Assembly (NCBI GenBank): GCA_030549175.1
Contig: JAUKUA010000001.1
Span: 2,728,001-2,792,000, forward strand
Direction: 5' to 3'
Length of the DNA: 64,000 bases
From: Lasiosphaeris hirsuta
Lineage: Eukaryota; Ascomycota; Sordariomycetes; Sordariales; Lasiosphaeriaceae
The notes below the pieces were generated by a model. The model was not told the DNA's origin and did not search any database. It saw only the letters and a list, made by a program, of their open reading frames with translations. Below are positions 34,511 through 46,543 of this stretch, one piece after another. How positions within the stretch are numbered: position 1 is the stretch's first letter; every line of letters begins with the position of its first letter. The translations under genes and the position numbers were made by a program.

Positions 34511-35303
34511 GCGGAAATGCAACTTCGATGCCGCGCATCAGCAATTTGTCGGGCGCGTCACTGAGCAAGAGCAAGGAAATTATTTCAGCATTGGCGAGGG
34601 ACTTGATCAGCACGGCTTCGTAGTTAGTGCCTTGTGAGTGGTGTGTGCACGGTAGAAATTCAAAACATGGTTTATTTCCGAGGAGGGGCTGCCGCAGTCA
34701 CAGTACATGGCTCTCTGTACTAACTTGCAGTTAGGTCGTGTTTCTGCCAACATTTCCGGGATCAGAAAATATATGATAGGCGTATCTCTAACAGCTTTTC
34801 ACAGAGGCCCAGTAGAAGCGAGGTCGAAGTACGATCGAGGATAAATGTTAGGTTACAAATCATGGAGGGTAGAGCCGAGGCGAAATCATCGGGTGAAAAC
34901 CGATCACACAAGAGGAGTGGAGAAGGTGATGCAAGCGGTCCTAGTGCATACCCCTCCAAGCTAGCCAACCCCGCCATCAAGATTTGGAAGCTATCGGCTG
35001 GTGTGTAAGCAGAAGCAGCTGCTGTGTGTAAGCTACCTAGAGCCTTCCTACTGCGACCTGCCTCCGGAAATGCCATATCATCGGATTGCGTTTACATGCA
35101 GTGTCCATTCCAAATACTATTCCATATTTCCTTAGTCTGCTTGGCATTCGGCTGGGGGGCTTACGGCGTAGACATTTAAACACAGCCTGCCACCCAAAAC
35201 CACACCGAGTGAAGCAGTGAAACTCCAAGCCAATTCCCACTGCATAATACTCCCATCACGACATCCCAACATAACCAACATCAACAAGAAATACCAGCCC
35301 ACC
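34511..35303. other. Degenerate tail and promoter region
   Basis: The first 130 bp may still be decayed subtilisin-gene sequence (a frame with YFSIGEGLDQHGF). The rest, up to the DSBA-like gene, has no coding signal. Confidence 0.4.
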
Positions 35304-36031
35304 ATGGCTCTTCCACCCAAGTTCAAGGGCCATCGTATCCTCCTCGCCGACACCAACGCCCCGACTCCAGCCAGCGGCCCCGAGCCCGCCCACACGCTCG
35401 AGATCTATCTCGACTATGTCTGCCCCTACTCAGCCAGTATGTCGCTGCCCCCATTGCAAAACACCTGACCAACCCAAACTCTAACCCCTCGCTTTCAGAA
35501 CTCTTCAACACGCTGCACACCCAGCTGCTGCCCGCCTTGACTGCACGCCCCGGTGCCCCGCTGCAAGCGCCGCTCCAGATCCTGTTCCGCCACCAGATCC
35601 AACCCTGGCACCCGACCTCGACCCTAACGCACGAGGCGGGGCTAGCCGTGCTGCGGCTGGCGCCAACGCGGTTCTACGACTTCAGCGCGGCGCTGTTCAA
35701 GGCGCAGCGCGACTTCTTTGACGTCAACGTCGTCAACGAGCCGCGCAACGCAACATACCGCCGTCTCGCCAAGATCGCGGCCGAGAGTGCAGGCGTGGAC
35801 GAGGACGAGGTGTACAAGCTGCTAGCGGTGCCGGATGTGCCTGCCGAGGACGGCAGTCTGAATGTGGGCAACGCTGTGACCAACGACCTCAAAACGGTCA
35901 TCAAGATGGCGCGGCTGGTCGGGATTCATGTGAGCCCCACGGTGCTGTTCGATGGGCTGGTGGTGAATGAAATTAGCAGTGGGTGGACTGTTGAACAATG
36001 GGTTGAGTGGCTGAAGAAGAATGTTGTCTGA
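35304..36031 (+). CDS. DSBA/thioredoxin-fold oxidoreductase-like protein
   Basis: Two exons, 35304-35436 and 35499-36031 (intron GTATGT...TTTCAG), encode 221 residues. The N-terminal strand LEIYLDYVCPYSAKLF places Cys40 at the thioredoxin-fold active-site position; the second Cys of a C-x-x-C is replaced by Ser43 (C-P-Y-S), so a dithiol mechanism is not possible and a monothiol or glutathione-dependent reaction is more likely. A helical insertion follows, then the cis-Pro region VSPTVLFDGLVV and a final amphipathic helix, as in DSBA-like and 2-hydroxychromene-isomerase-like proteins. No signal peptide, so cytosolic. The ATG is in an ACC-ATG-G context. Substrate unknown. Confidence 0.82.
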
Positions 36032-36432
36032 GAGATACCCGGTAGATGGAAGCAATGAAGCATGCTTTGCTAGTCTAGATATACGTCATGTTGTGACGTA
36101 TTAGAGCTTACCGTTCTGTTTATCAAGAATGCGACCCAAAGAGCTAATATAATCCCTGTGCCATTCGTCTGCCTCCTAGAAGCCTAGCCACCTGCCTTCC
36201 CCCTATCTATGCGCTTATTATGGCTGAGTTTAGAAAAGACAACGAAAAATGCGAGGGCCAAAGCCCTGGAAAAGGTTGAAACCCAAGCCAGCGCCTGTAC
36301 AGTGCAACATATGCATGTAGTTACAACGTGACGGCCAGGATTCGGAAACGGGATAGGAGGAAGGAAACGGGTAGAGAGGGATATTTACACACGACGCCGC
36401 CACACGCCACACCACAGTACAACCAGCCACCC
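36032..36432. other. Intergenic region between convergent genes
   Basis: Two 3' UTRs; nothing else seen. Confidence 0.5.
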
Positions 36433-37502
36433 TTACAACCTGTCGAGCTTCCGCCGGATGTTCTTAGTCCGGCGCATGAGCTTCTTGTACTTCTTCTTCT
36501 TCATCTTGAGCTTCCTGATGCGGCGCACGCTCAAGGTATGCATAGCGCGCTCCTGCAGCTGGCGGGCATCCTCGTACCGCATCTGGCGTAGGGCCATGCG
36601 CTCAAGGAACGAGCGCGGCTGGGCCTCGTCCTCAATAATCTGCGGGCTGTGGGCAACCACCTTGACCTGGCCGTCGGCCTCAACGGTCTCTTCGATGGTC
36701 ACCATGGCCTTGTAGATGCGCGTCTGGGGCTCCTGCTCTGCCAGCTCCTCAGCCGCCGCAGCCTCGATTTCAGCGCTGCCCTCGGAGAAAGGCTCCGGTG
36801 GGGGCGGGGGCGTATAAGGGAGGAAGTTGCCTGACATAGAGTTGAGCTGAATGTAGACATTGGTCTCGCTCCCGTCGGCGTGCTTGAGGCTCAGCTTGGC
36901 GGATCCATCCTCGGCATCTTGCTGTTGCTGTTGCTGCTGTTTGCCAATGGGTTGCTCGAGATCGTGCACCGTCTGCGATAGAGTCGATAGTACATCTTGA
37001 ACGCGGTGTACCCTGCCACGGATATTGAAGATCTCGGCGAAGGTGTCGTCGCTCACCGTCTTGGGCAGGAGCTGTGTGACGGAGATCGGTCTGTGGAGTG
37101 CGAAGAACGTAGAGAGGGCGAGGGCTAGTGAAAGGCTGTCAGCATACGGATCAAGCCAGAAGAGTTCGCAGGTCGCGGCCAAAACAAACCTTCGTCCTTG
37201 ATATGCCTAGTGCTGGGTACACTGGGCAGCTGGGGTGCAGCAGACGAGTCCTTGGCCTTCCTTTTCCTCTTTTCTCCCGCGGCCTTGGTGCTTCCGGATG
37301 CTGGGACCGAGGGCCTGGCGGCAAAGTCGCGCGAACCGTCGTTGGGGCTCGATGGCTTAGATGAAGAGAAGCGTCGCTGGTGGGCATTAGGTCGGTATGC
37401 AAGGGTAAAGATAGTACCAGCCCGTGGGACGGACGAGGCCAGGGAGACGACAGGCGACTGAGGCGCCGCCGCGACGACTCGCCGCACCGATGAGGGCAAC
37501 AT
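36433..37502 (-). CDS. Mitochondrial small-subunit ribosomal protein mS38 (Cox24/AURKAIP1 family)
   Basis: Two exons, 37502-37190 and 37124-36433 (intron GTTTGT with CTGAC branch and CACTAG acceptor), give 334 residues. The N-terminus is a mitochondrial presequence rich in Arg, Ser and Ala (R-R-F-S-S-S near residue 44 is a plausible cleavage zone). The middle is variable, with a seven-Gln run and a Pro run. The last 35 residues are the diagnostic mS38/Cox24 signature: SVRRIRKLKMKKKKYKKLM followed by R-R-T-K-N-I-R-R-K-L, an extended basic helix that in known mitoribosomes lies on the small-subunit rRNA. In yeast, Cox24 is needed for COX1 expression. Extra N-terminal length compared with yeast is normal for moulds. 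The head faces the SDR gene. Confidence 0.85.
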
Positions 37503-38611
37503 GATAGTGTTGGTGATGGCGCCTCGGTGCCGGCGCAGGCAGGTAGGTCTGCAGGACCAACGTGATTCTTAGGGAGATAATGGGCGAGGTCTTAATGTGT
37601 CGATAGGGAGGCGCTGGCGGTGCGTAGTCACCAGTCCGGATTGCACCCTTTGCACGTCACGTTCAAAGCTCTGCCAAACTTCGCCTCGCTTGGCTGAAAG
37701 CCTTTGTTGGCCGTTCTCGCTGGCGCTAAATTTGCCCACCTGAGGCTCGTTCCCATACTTTTTCGGCCCGTGCCCCCTCGCCCGGCTTTCTCCGTCCTCC
37801 ACTCCACCCCAAGTTCACTGCCAGTATTCTTGTCACAGCGTGTTATGGCATGGCCCATCGAAATGAGCCAGGATGGCTCACCACCATCGCTTGAGCGCCC
37901 AAGCTATTTGCCTTTGCAATGCAAAGTATGCCCACAAAGCGACTTTGGAATTATTCAGTGGCGGCACAGCATATCTGTGAGCCCGACCAGGTGGCTTTGC
38001 GTCTCGCACAGTGCCCCTTGACAGCCTCGATTGTACCATATGTGCGCTCTTGGTCCAGATCGCAAGCTCAATTATGGCCGCTTGATGAGGGCCGAGCCTC
38101 TTGTGGCACTCGTGGGAATCAATACTAGATAGACCGAGCAGTGCCTTTGGGTTTCTACTACTCCCAACAATTCGGTGGTCCCGACCCTGCCCTGCCACAT
38201 AGTATTTTATGTGGCTCAAGTTGGGCTTAATAATGGTCAATTTTGCCGCCTAGGACACACGTTGATATTCGTCCAGTGTGCCAGTCCAAATGTTCGTATA
38301 TGGCCAATGGCCAATGCATATCAATGACAAAGAGTCACCAATAATGGCAAGAATTGCAGTTGCAAGGGCGGACAGGGCACGAACCGCATGACATCATCCC
38401 ACATTACGTGCTCCGATAATGAGGGGTTGACACTGAAGCTCTCTCTCTAGAGTCTGAAAGGTGGTAGTACCTTCCAGAAATACTAGAAGAGTAGTTATTA
38501 TATACAAACAGGATTTATCTGTTCCATTTCCCCGCCCTGTGCTGGGCTCTAGACCCGTCCCGCTGACACTACAACAATTCGCGACACGGGCCCTATTACA
38601 CGACCCTGAAG
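37503..38611. promoter_or_regulatory. Divergent promoter region, 1.1 kb
   Basis: Separates the minus-strand mS38 gene from the plus-strand SDR gene. No open frame with protein character is seen. Which motifs act is unknown. Confidence 0.4.
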
Positions 38612-39990
38612 ATGGCGCCCAAAGTCTTGGTGTAAGTCAATAGCCCTCTCCTCCCATGACTCTCTTAAGAATAGCAGCTGACCAGTACACCAGAACCGGC
38701 GCAACTGGTAAGCTAGCAGTCGGTCACACCGGACTGCAAACCCAGCGTACACTCGCTCAATCAGGAATGAGAAAACTCATATTGAATGCGTCTGAATAGG
38801 GTATATCGGGGGCGACGCCTTTTTCGCCCTGTATAATGCCCACCCCGAGTTTGAATACACGCTTGTCGTACGAAACGAGGACCGCACAAAGCTCGTTCGA
38901 GAGAAGTATCCCGACACTGAACACGTCAAGCTTGTCTATGGTAGCCCCAGTGCTTCGTATGTCGAGGTTCTCGAGAAAGAGGCTGCCAAAACCGACGTTG
39001 TGCTCCGTTAGTGTAGCCCCCTCTTTTCTTCAAGCACAGGAGTGAGAAAATGCATAGCTGACGAAGTACCGATAGACACCGCTGAGTCTGCCGACGATGT
39101 GCCTTCCGCAACAGCCATCTCCAACGGTCTTCTAAAGTCCGAGGGACACTCGGCCGAGAACCCTGTATTCTGGGTTCACATTTGTGGCACTGGCATCCTT
39201 CAGTGGGTATGTACCCCGGGTGCTCTTCTTTTCTTTGCCTAGATCATCCCCCAAGAAGCCGCCACTGACTTGTTCTTCCTCAAAGTACGACAAAGTCAAC
39301 CGTCGCTATGGCCAGCCTCCCCTTCCCTCAGAAACCTACGACGATATCGCCTCTCTCCCCCGGCTGCTGACCCTCCCGGACGAGGCTCTCCACCGCGATG
39401 TTGACAAGATTGTCCTCGCCACCAACCACTTCCCATCTTCGCCGGTGCAGACTTCCATTGTTGCCCCGCCAACCATCTACGGCGCTGGTCGCGGCCCCGT
39501 TAACACCACCTCTCAGCAACTCCCCGCCCTAGCGCGCTTCGTGCTCCAGAAGGGCTTCGCCCCAAAGGTCGGCACCGGCGCCGTCGAGTGGGACAATGTG
39601 CATGTAACCGATGTGAGCTCCCTATTGCTGCAGCTCGTTGAGATTGCGGCCCTAGACCCAGCGCGGGCACGTAGCGACACCGGCCTGTTTGGGGGCCAGG
39701 CGTACTTTTTCTGTGCGAATGAGACGCCGCATGTCTGGGGCAAGGTCGCGGAGGAGATTGCGCAGGAAGCTGTCAAGCAGGGCTATCTCAAGGAGGTGTT
39801 GTCCAAGACGGTGGAGATGGACGAGATCCCGGATAAATCATGGGGAACCAACTCCAAGTCAGTCGCATCGAGAGCGAAGAAGTTTCTTGGATGGGCACCC
39901 AAGGGCCCTGCCCTGGAGGACGAAATCACCGGTATTGTGGAGTTTGAGGCAAAGAGAATCGGGGCCAAGAAGATTGGGGCCGATGCGTAA
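38612..39990 (+). CDS. NAD(P)-binding SDR / epimerase-like protein
   Basis: Five exons, 38612-38631, 38694-38707, 38800-39006, 39076-39206 and 39286-39990, sum to 1077 nt and 358 residues. Exons 1 and 2 are 20 and 14 nt, and joining them builds the Rossmann motif TGATGYIGG at residues 8-16, which strongly supports the model. Further marks are VVLHTAESADD (NAD-binding strand and turn) and VFWVHICGTGIL. The family is the fungal extended SDR / NmrA-like group annotated as epimerase-dehydratase; the usual Y-x3-K catalytic pair is not clear, so it may be a binding or regulatory protein. Cytosolic, with no targeting sequence. Exon 5 begins after an AAG acceptor. Substrate unknown. Confidence 0.82.
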
Positions 39991-40169
39991 AGCGTTTAGT
40001 CAAGCTCAGCCTTCGAAGACGATATCTTGCAATGTTGGTTTTTCGAATCCAGAAGCAACGTGCAGCAGAAATTCTAGCTTAGGAAGGGCTCTACTCCACT
40101 ATCAAATAGCCTCTCGGGCTAATTAGATATTCCCCGTATGGACACTCTGTATGCCTCATCCAGTCGCGG

Positions 40170-43155
40170 TCACTTCTCCAATGGGAAGTAAATTTTGACC
40201 TCAACTTCGTTTGACCAACCACTCTCAAGCCCCATCTCGTTCCATGCTGTCTCGATATCAACCTTGAGCACATTACCATCCGCCTCGTCGATAGACACTG
40301 TGTGAGGGGGTATCGGTTGGCCCTGTATCGTTGCCATAAAGTCTTCTTTGACCGACAGATTTGAGAGCGTCGATATATACACCCCTTCAAAGCATCAGCA
40401 CACTCGCATCACATCTAACCATTGAGGGGAAGCTTACCAAGAACGCCTAAAGCCTTCAGCGTTATATCAATGATCAACCGTCCATTTTCCAACACTCCGT
40501 ACTTGCTATTTAGAATAGCCGCGCATCCTGTCATCTTTCCCACAAGCCCCAAGTTCGCGAGGAAGACCTGGCCATGGGTCTTGCTCTCAAACTCAGTAAG
40601 GGGGAAGGCGCAAAGGATGTCATGGCCCCCAACGCCAAGTGATACTGTGAGCAATGATGCCTGCGTGTCAATTTGCAACGGCGAAGTGACTTTTCCGGTT
40701 AAGTGGGAGCGCACGACGTAGTTTGTAGAGGGCAATACACCCGAAAAGCGTGCGAGGGGAACAATGTCCGTCAAAGGCCGAGCCAAAACATTAAACAGCC
40801 CAATAATCGGTGTACCTGTAGCCGCCCTTCCATGATAAGCGCCGATCTTGAGCAACTGAGCATCGTGATATCCAGCATATTGGTCGATGGCCCGTCCTAG
40901 CACACTTGGCCTGAAAACAACTGTCTTGCCTCGCGTGGTGACGCCCGTCATTTGCCTAATCAGGTCAACGTCGTGCTGGCCGGGCACGTCCGTGATGTAG
41001 ACGGGACCGCCACTAACGCAACGAGCGGCAGCATGAAATCCAGAATACTCATGGACTGTCTGAAACATGTCCCAGTCCGGTAGGATGTTAAGATGCTGCG
41101 TTAGCAAGGCATTGTGGGCATTTGCCCAGATATGCCATGGATGAGATGAGGGAACCTCGGGGATGAAGTCATCGGAGTTTCGGCACACGACGGCTGGCCG
41201 ATTGATGGGCAGCTGTGAGTAGAAGAGCATCTGGGGATTCTGTGACATGCAGGATATGACCTTGTTGCTGAAGTGTCGAAGGGAGGCAAGCGTCCAAGCG
41301 TCTTGGTAGGTTTGGATCAGTTCCTTTCTCGCTTCAGCCGACACCAAATTGTCCACCATGTACTGTCCGTCAGTCTTGACACCATCGACCCCGCAGCTCG
41401 TGAGAAAGCAGTAAAAGTCGTCATAGAACCTCCCTGCGTCTTCTTTTGCAACGACTGTCATTTTCCCGCCCAGAGGGAGGTTTCGGGGGTCGGAATCTGT
41501 ACGGGTAACTTCGACCGTCTTGTACCTCTTCGCGATCTGGCCATCGGGTGATACTCCTGCCCAGTATCCTAAGAGTGCATGCCAAACAGCAATATGCTGG
41601 ATATTCCTGTGCTTCGAGCGGATTTCGGACACCAGGGCCTTGAGCCCTTTAGGAAAGGCCTTGGGTTCGGCCTCAAAATCGTTCCAACTTTGTTGCCACT
41701 GCCCATCCCCTCGATAGTCGATATCTTGCCAGTTATCGTCAATGATCAGGCTCGAAATTTTGATGCCGTTCTCGGCTAGTGTATCAACCGCCTTCAGGAC
41801 TTTCTGGTCTGTCAATCTCTGGCCGAGAGCATTCCAGGTACCTGATAATAATTTTCATTAGGACCATATATAAAGGATCAAATAAAAGTTCAGCAAAGTA
41901 GAGTGACAGCTTACAGTACCCTAGTCCATCATACCAATCCTCATACCATAGGGGTTCAACACCATCACCTTTGTCCTGAGGAGTTGCCACCTCGGCATCG
42001 TACAAGTCGGCGGGCTGGCTCCCAACAACGAAGCTTCGGGCTTGGTACATGACGGAAGCGTTGGCGCTCTCAAAATTGTCGCCAACCGCTACGAGGACCG
42101 TGCCGGTAGACGCATCCGTTCCGTCGTTTCGGACCTGCACAGCATTAGCAGGTTACCTATGAATTGAAACATACTCTCCACAACAGTACCAAGAACATAC
42201 GTGGATGAGTAACTCCCCAGACTCACTGCTGCGGAAAAGAGTCATGACATCGTTAACCCCGCTAATCCCTAATATTACCAGATGCTTTCCCTTGGGTGAT
42301 AGAAACGAGCACAGCACAGCATCTTTGCCGAGCTTAAGCTTAGAGTCTCCATGTCTTGGAGTTAGCCAAGGCGTCCATATCCTGACTAAGGCAAACCATC
42401 TGCTGTCTGTCAGTGTCGAGAAGAGAAAGAGATCGGAGAGATGGCAAAGGTCGGGTCAGGATTTAGTCTAAAATGTCTTACTTCAGAAAGGTTCCCCATG
42501 GGACACCAAGGGGTATGTCTGCAACGGCAGAATTATCGTCTTTGGAACCGCCTATCGGGGCTTGGACACTCCAGAGCCGTGTTCCGGGGCATTGGCTCAT
42601 ATGAGACTTCCACTTTAGGTCTGGGTTGAGGCCTTGAATCAAGTCTGGCAAGTCCTCGGTATCGCTCTCTTGAACGGCGGCTTGGTTGATAATGATAATA
42701 CCATCGCCCAAACCCTGTTCGTCCCGTATCCATCTCCAGCTGTGATCTGGTGAACGGCGAAACTTGACAGTAAAGTTCAACGAGATTTTCACATTCAGAT
42801 TTGCTGTAAAGTACAGCCTTGTGAGGGCATCGCCGGCGTTGTGCACCGTTGAAGGATGCAGGTTTGGCCCACTTGAAACAAACATAGCCTCTACCCACTC
42901 CCCATCACTGCTCCCGTCGTTCTCAGAATGCCATAAAGCTAGCTCCCAGGGCTCTGCAACAAGCTCGGGAGAAATTTCCAGTACAGCGGTAAAAGTCACA
43001 TCAGCATTCCTAAGCTGGGAGACTTGCCCTAGTGGTGGATATGTTGCAATGAAGGCCACCATGTCTGGCGAGGCGACGGCAACGGGCCGCTGTTTGGGAA
43101 TAAAGGCAGCTTGGAAGACAGCTTCAGCTTCGGGCTCGGACGGCCCGGTGGACAT
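40170..43155 (-). CDS. GH36 raffinose synthase / seed-imbibition-like glycosidase
   Basis: Five exons, 43155-42482, 42399-42201, 42134-41915, 41841-40438 and 40384-40170, total 2712 nt and 903 residues. The protein belongs to the raffinose-synthase/SIP branch of glycoside hydrolase family 36, acting on alpha-galactosides. The N-terminal half is the beta-sandwich domain. The (beta/alpha)8 barrel starts around residue 355 with W-Y-D-G-L-G-Y-C-T-W-N. The expected nucleophile is Asp522 in GVKTDGQY, and the conserved CRNSDDFIP and SGGPVYITDVPG lie further on. A small C-terminal beta domain follows, partly in exon 5. No signal peptide, so intracellular. Fungal members are poorly studied; hydrolysis or transfer of alpha-galactosyl groups is inference. 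The last intron uses an AAG acceptor. Confidence 0.85.
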
Positions 43156-44099
43156 CGCCAGGTCGGTTGGGAAGATGCAGGGTAGGGAGGCGGGGGAAAA
43201 CGGGTAGGATGACTACCTCTGTGAGCAAGGCCAGAGAGGGATAGAGCGAGAGAGAGAGAGAGATAATTAAGTATAGGAGGGATGTGAATATGAGCGTGAA
43301 TATGAATGTGAGATCAGGCAGAACGACCTACTGCGAACCCGCTCCCACTATTCGGGGTAAGCTAAAGCCAATTGGCGGAACAGCACCTTGGTCAAGGTAC
43401 ACTTGCCCTAAGTTAGGAACCCCTGTTCTTCCTCAAATCAAGATAGACCGAAGTCGATTTTGCAAGTGAGGAGGTGGTGGAATAAGAAGCAGTCAAACTA
43501 TCCACCTCTGGTTGTAGCTATTGGATGGCGGCCAAGTTCAAGGAAGAGCTGGGGTCAGAATGATAGTCTAGTTACTACTTCGGTAGCCGTGAGCCGGCGT
43601 GGTCCTAAGCCCCGCATGGAGACGCTTCCCAACTGAACAGGCGCATCTGAGACTGAACACTAGGTGAGATGGGTACCTGCGTTAAGTATCACAATGTGCT
43701 ACTGCCAGTTGCAAAGCTCCGATGCTTCCATCTCATCTCATTCACAATTCCGAGTTAGAAGTTGCCAGGCATTGAGTCAAATTACCCTTTCCAGCGCTCT
43801 AGAAGCTGCCATGAATGAGCTCTGTGGCAGCTGCAAGCTGAGGTGGCGCGTGGGTGGGGCACTTTGAACTCGCTCGCGCAGCGAATCGAAGCCGGTCAAT
43901 TTCGAAGGTGAACAGCCAGCAGGCTGACGCAGCGGCCACAGCACGTGACAAAGCTCAATCCCAAGCCCGGACGTTCCCGAACTTGCCTTGGAAGTGAGGC
44001 AAAATTAGCTGCATAGCAGTTTTCTGATGCGAGGCCCCAGACCCTTCCCTTCAAACCGCTCATTCAACCCTCTTCCCGCCGTCCTCCCCATCGATCCCT
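43156..44099. promoter_or_regulatory. Divergent promoter region
   Basis: Between GH36 (-) and MPP-beta (+). A GA dinucleotide tract covers 43248-43262, about 95 bp upstream of the GH36 start. A CACGTG palindrome (bHLH-type site) lies at 43942-43947, about 155 bp upstream of the MPP start. Functional use is inferred only. Confidence 0.4.
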
Positions 44100-45765
44100 A
44101 TGGCTTCCCGGCGACTCGCTCTGAACCTCACGCAGGGCCTGCGAGGCCGCGCTGGAGGCCTTTCCATCCCCTTCAGGAGAGGTCTCGCAACTCCGCACCA
44201 CGCTCCCGGCATCAAGACCGAGACCACAAGCCTCAAGAATGGCCTAACCGTGAGACCCTCTCTCGACACGTTGCCACCTCAATTGGCCTACTCTGACATC
44301 AATCGTGCTTCCAGGTTGCTACCCAGTTCTCGCCCTATGCGCAGACCTCCACGGTCGGCGTCTGGATCGATGCTGGCTCCCGGGCAGAGACTGAGGAGAC
44401 GAACGGCACTGCGCACTTCCTCGAGCACTTGGCCTTCAAGGTATGCCGTCATGCGATGGGAAACAGGAACTGGCGCGCGACATGTTGCTGATTTTTCGTA
44501 GGGGACAGCCAGCCGGACCCAACATCAATTGGAGCTCGAGATCGAGAACATGGGCGCCCACCTCAATGCCTACACCTCGGTTTGTCCGACTCCACCTTGC
44601 CTGGCCCCCCTCCGTTGCCTAACATTCCCAACAGCGCGAGAACACCGTCTACTTTGCCAAGGCCCTGAATGATGACGTTCCTCAGTGTGTCGACATTCTA
44701 CAGGACATTCTCCAGAACTCCAAGCTCGAGGAGTCGGCAATTGAGCGGGAGCGCGATGTTATTCTGCGCGAGTCGGAGGAGGTTGAGAAGCAGATTGAGG
44801 AGGTTGTGTTCGACCACCTTCACGCTACCGCGTTCCAACATCAGCCTCTTGGCCGCACCATCCTTGGCCCCCGCGAGAACATCCGAGACATCACCCGGAC
44901 CGAGCTCAGCAACTACATCAAGCACAACTACACCGCTGACCGCATGGTCCTGGTTGGTGCTGGTGGCGTTCCCCACGAGAAGCTGGTTGAGATGGCCGAC
45001 AAATACTTTTCGAAGCTCCCAAGCCAGACCCCCCAGACCGGTGCCTATCTTGCCTCCAAGAAGAAGCCCGACTTCGTCGGCTCTGACGTCAGAATCCGCG
45101 ACGACACAATCCCGACTGCCAATATCGCCATCGCTGTGGAGGGTGTCAGCTGGGGCGACGCCGATTATTTCACGGCTCTCGTCACGCAGGCTATCGTGGG
45201 CAACTATGACAAGGCCCTTGGCACTGCCTCCCACACCGGCAGCAAGCTTAGCGCTTTTGTTCACAAGCACGACCTCGCTACAAGCTTCATGAGCTTCTCC
45301 ACGAGCTATAGTGACACTGGGTAAGCGAGCGTGCACTTGTTCCTTTGGTATAAGCAGCTACTAACAATTATGCATAGTCTCTGGGGCATCTACCTCGTCA
45401 CTGACAAGCTTTCGAGCATTGACGATCTCACTCACTTCGCCCTCCGCGAGTGGTCCCGCTTGTCCACCAGCGTCACCGAGGCCGAGGTTGAGCGGGCGAA
45501 GGCCCAGCTCAAGGCATCGATCCTCCTGTCGTTGGATGGCACCACCGCCGTCGCCGAGGATATTGGCAGGCAAATCGTCACGACCGGTCGGCGGATGACC
45601 CCTGGCGAGATCGAGCGCATCATTGATGCCGTCACAGAGAAGGATGTTATGGACTTTGCTAGCCGGAAACTCTGGGATCAGGACATCGCTATCAGCGCAG
45701 TCGGCAGCATCGAGGGTCTTTTCGACTACGCGAGACTGAGGGCGGATATGAGCAGAAACTTCTAG
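44100..45765 (+). CDS. Mitochondrial processing peptidase beta subunit (PEP / core I type)
   Basis: Catalytic subunit of the matrix protease that removes presequences; in Neurospora the same protein is core I of complex III. Five exons, 44100-44249, 44315-44440, 44502-44579, 44635-45320 and 45378-45765, give 475 residues, the usual length. The presequence is Arg-rich with R-R-G-L-A-T-P near residue 27. The zinc site is intact: His84, Glu87 and His88 in HFLEH, and Glu164 76 residues further on, as in the M16 family (H-x2-E-H-x75-E). The intact motif says it is the active beta subunit, not the alpha subunit. The C-terminal inactive M16 half follows ([28 protein letters not shown]). All introns have good GT...YAG ends. 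Start ATG precedes the presequence directly. Confidence 0.95.
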
Positions 45766-46238
45766 AGCGGGAATGAGAAGAAGATTATATCGAGATGGCG
45801 TGGCGTAGGATGGAAAGCGAGATGGGCCCGGGTTCTCAGTGTATTATAATCAGTGTTGCATTCCAGCCCCCAAATGTACTGTAGGGTCGGAGGGTAGACA
45901 TAGAGTAGTCGACTGCTTACTTGCCTAGCCTGAAATCAAGTTGGCGTGTAGCAGTGAGCATGCCGTATTTGGTCGTCACCATTCACCAGGTCAGACGCCT
46001 CGCCAGTTTCGTGTTTTTTTTTCCTTACAGGGCCCGGTCAGGCCGGTTTGTCTTCTGGCAAGCTGTCTGGCTGGCTTTTTGGCAAACACGAACGAGCATT
46101 TTGGCCTAAGCAGTTGGACAAGACTTGCTCGCTGACAACGAACACCAAGTAAGCTAAAGCGTGTATGTACAGAAACGGCTGCAGGTCTGAAAAGGGATTG
46201 TATTTATGCTACCATGATGTATATATGTGGGAATCGCC
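45766..46238. other. Intergenic region between convergent genes
   Basis: 3' UTR of MPP-beta and of the possible small minus-strand gene. A T-run occurs near 46013-46022. Confidence 0.5.
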
Positions 46239-46543
46239 TTAAGGAACTACGATCTCGGTGGGAATGATGGAATCGGAGTTTTGTTTCTTGACGTGCTGCG
46301 TTCCCTTTCTGGGCCCAGCTGGCGGGCCCAACTGGCTGGAAGGCCCCATGTACTCCTCTTCGATGCTACGATCAGCAATAAAGCTGGGGATGTGAGCAGA
46401 GAGTCAGATCATATGTACGGAAGGAGGCAGAGTAACCAAATCCATGTACCTCGCCCTTAGGATATTGAACTCAAGATCACATCTGAGGCCTTTCTCTCTC
46501 TACGATAAAACTCACATACCTGATTGCGCTCGATGGCGGTCAT
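46239..46543 (-). CDS. Possible small protein, three exons, 62 residues
   Basis: Not recognised. Exons 46543-46520 (24 nt), 46469-46450 (20 nt) and 46383-46239 (145 nt) sum to 189 nt in frame. Exon 3 is the persuasive part: a frame that begins after a CCCAG acceptor, reads FIADRSIEEEYMGPSSQLG and continues through a Pro/Gly/Lys-rich stretch to the end IIPTEIVVP, with non-random composition. Exon 1 encodes M-T-A-I-E-R-N-Q. Exon 2 requires a GAG acceptor, which is rare, so the 5' part of the model is weak and the protein could begin elsewhere. No signal peptide or membrane segment. It lies 470 bp downstream of, and convergent with, MPP-beta. Confidence 0.4.
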
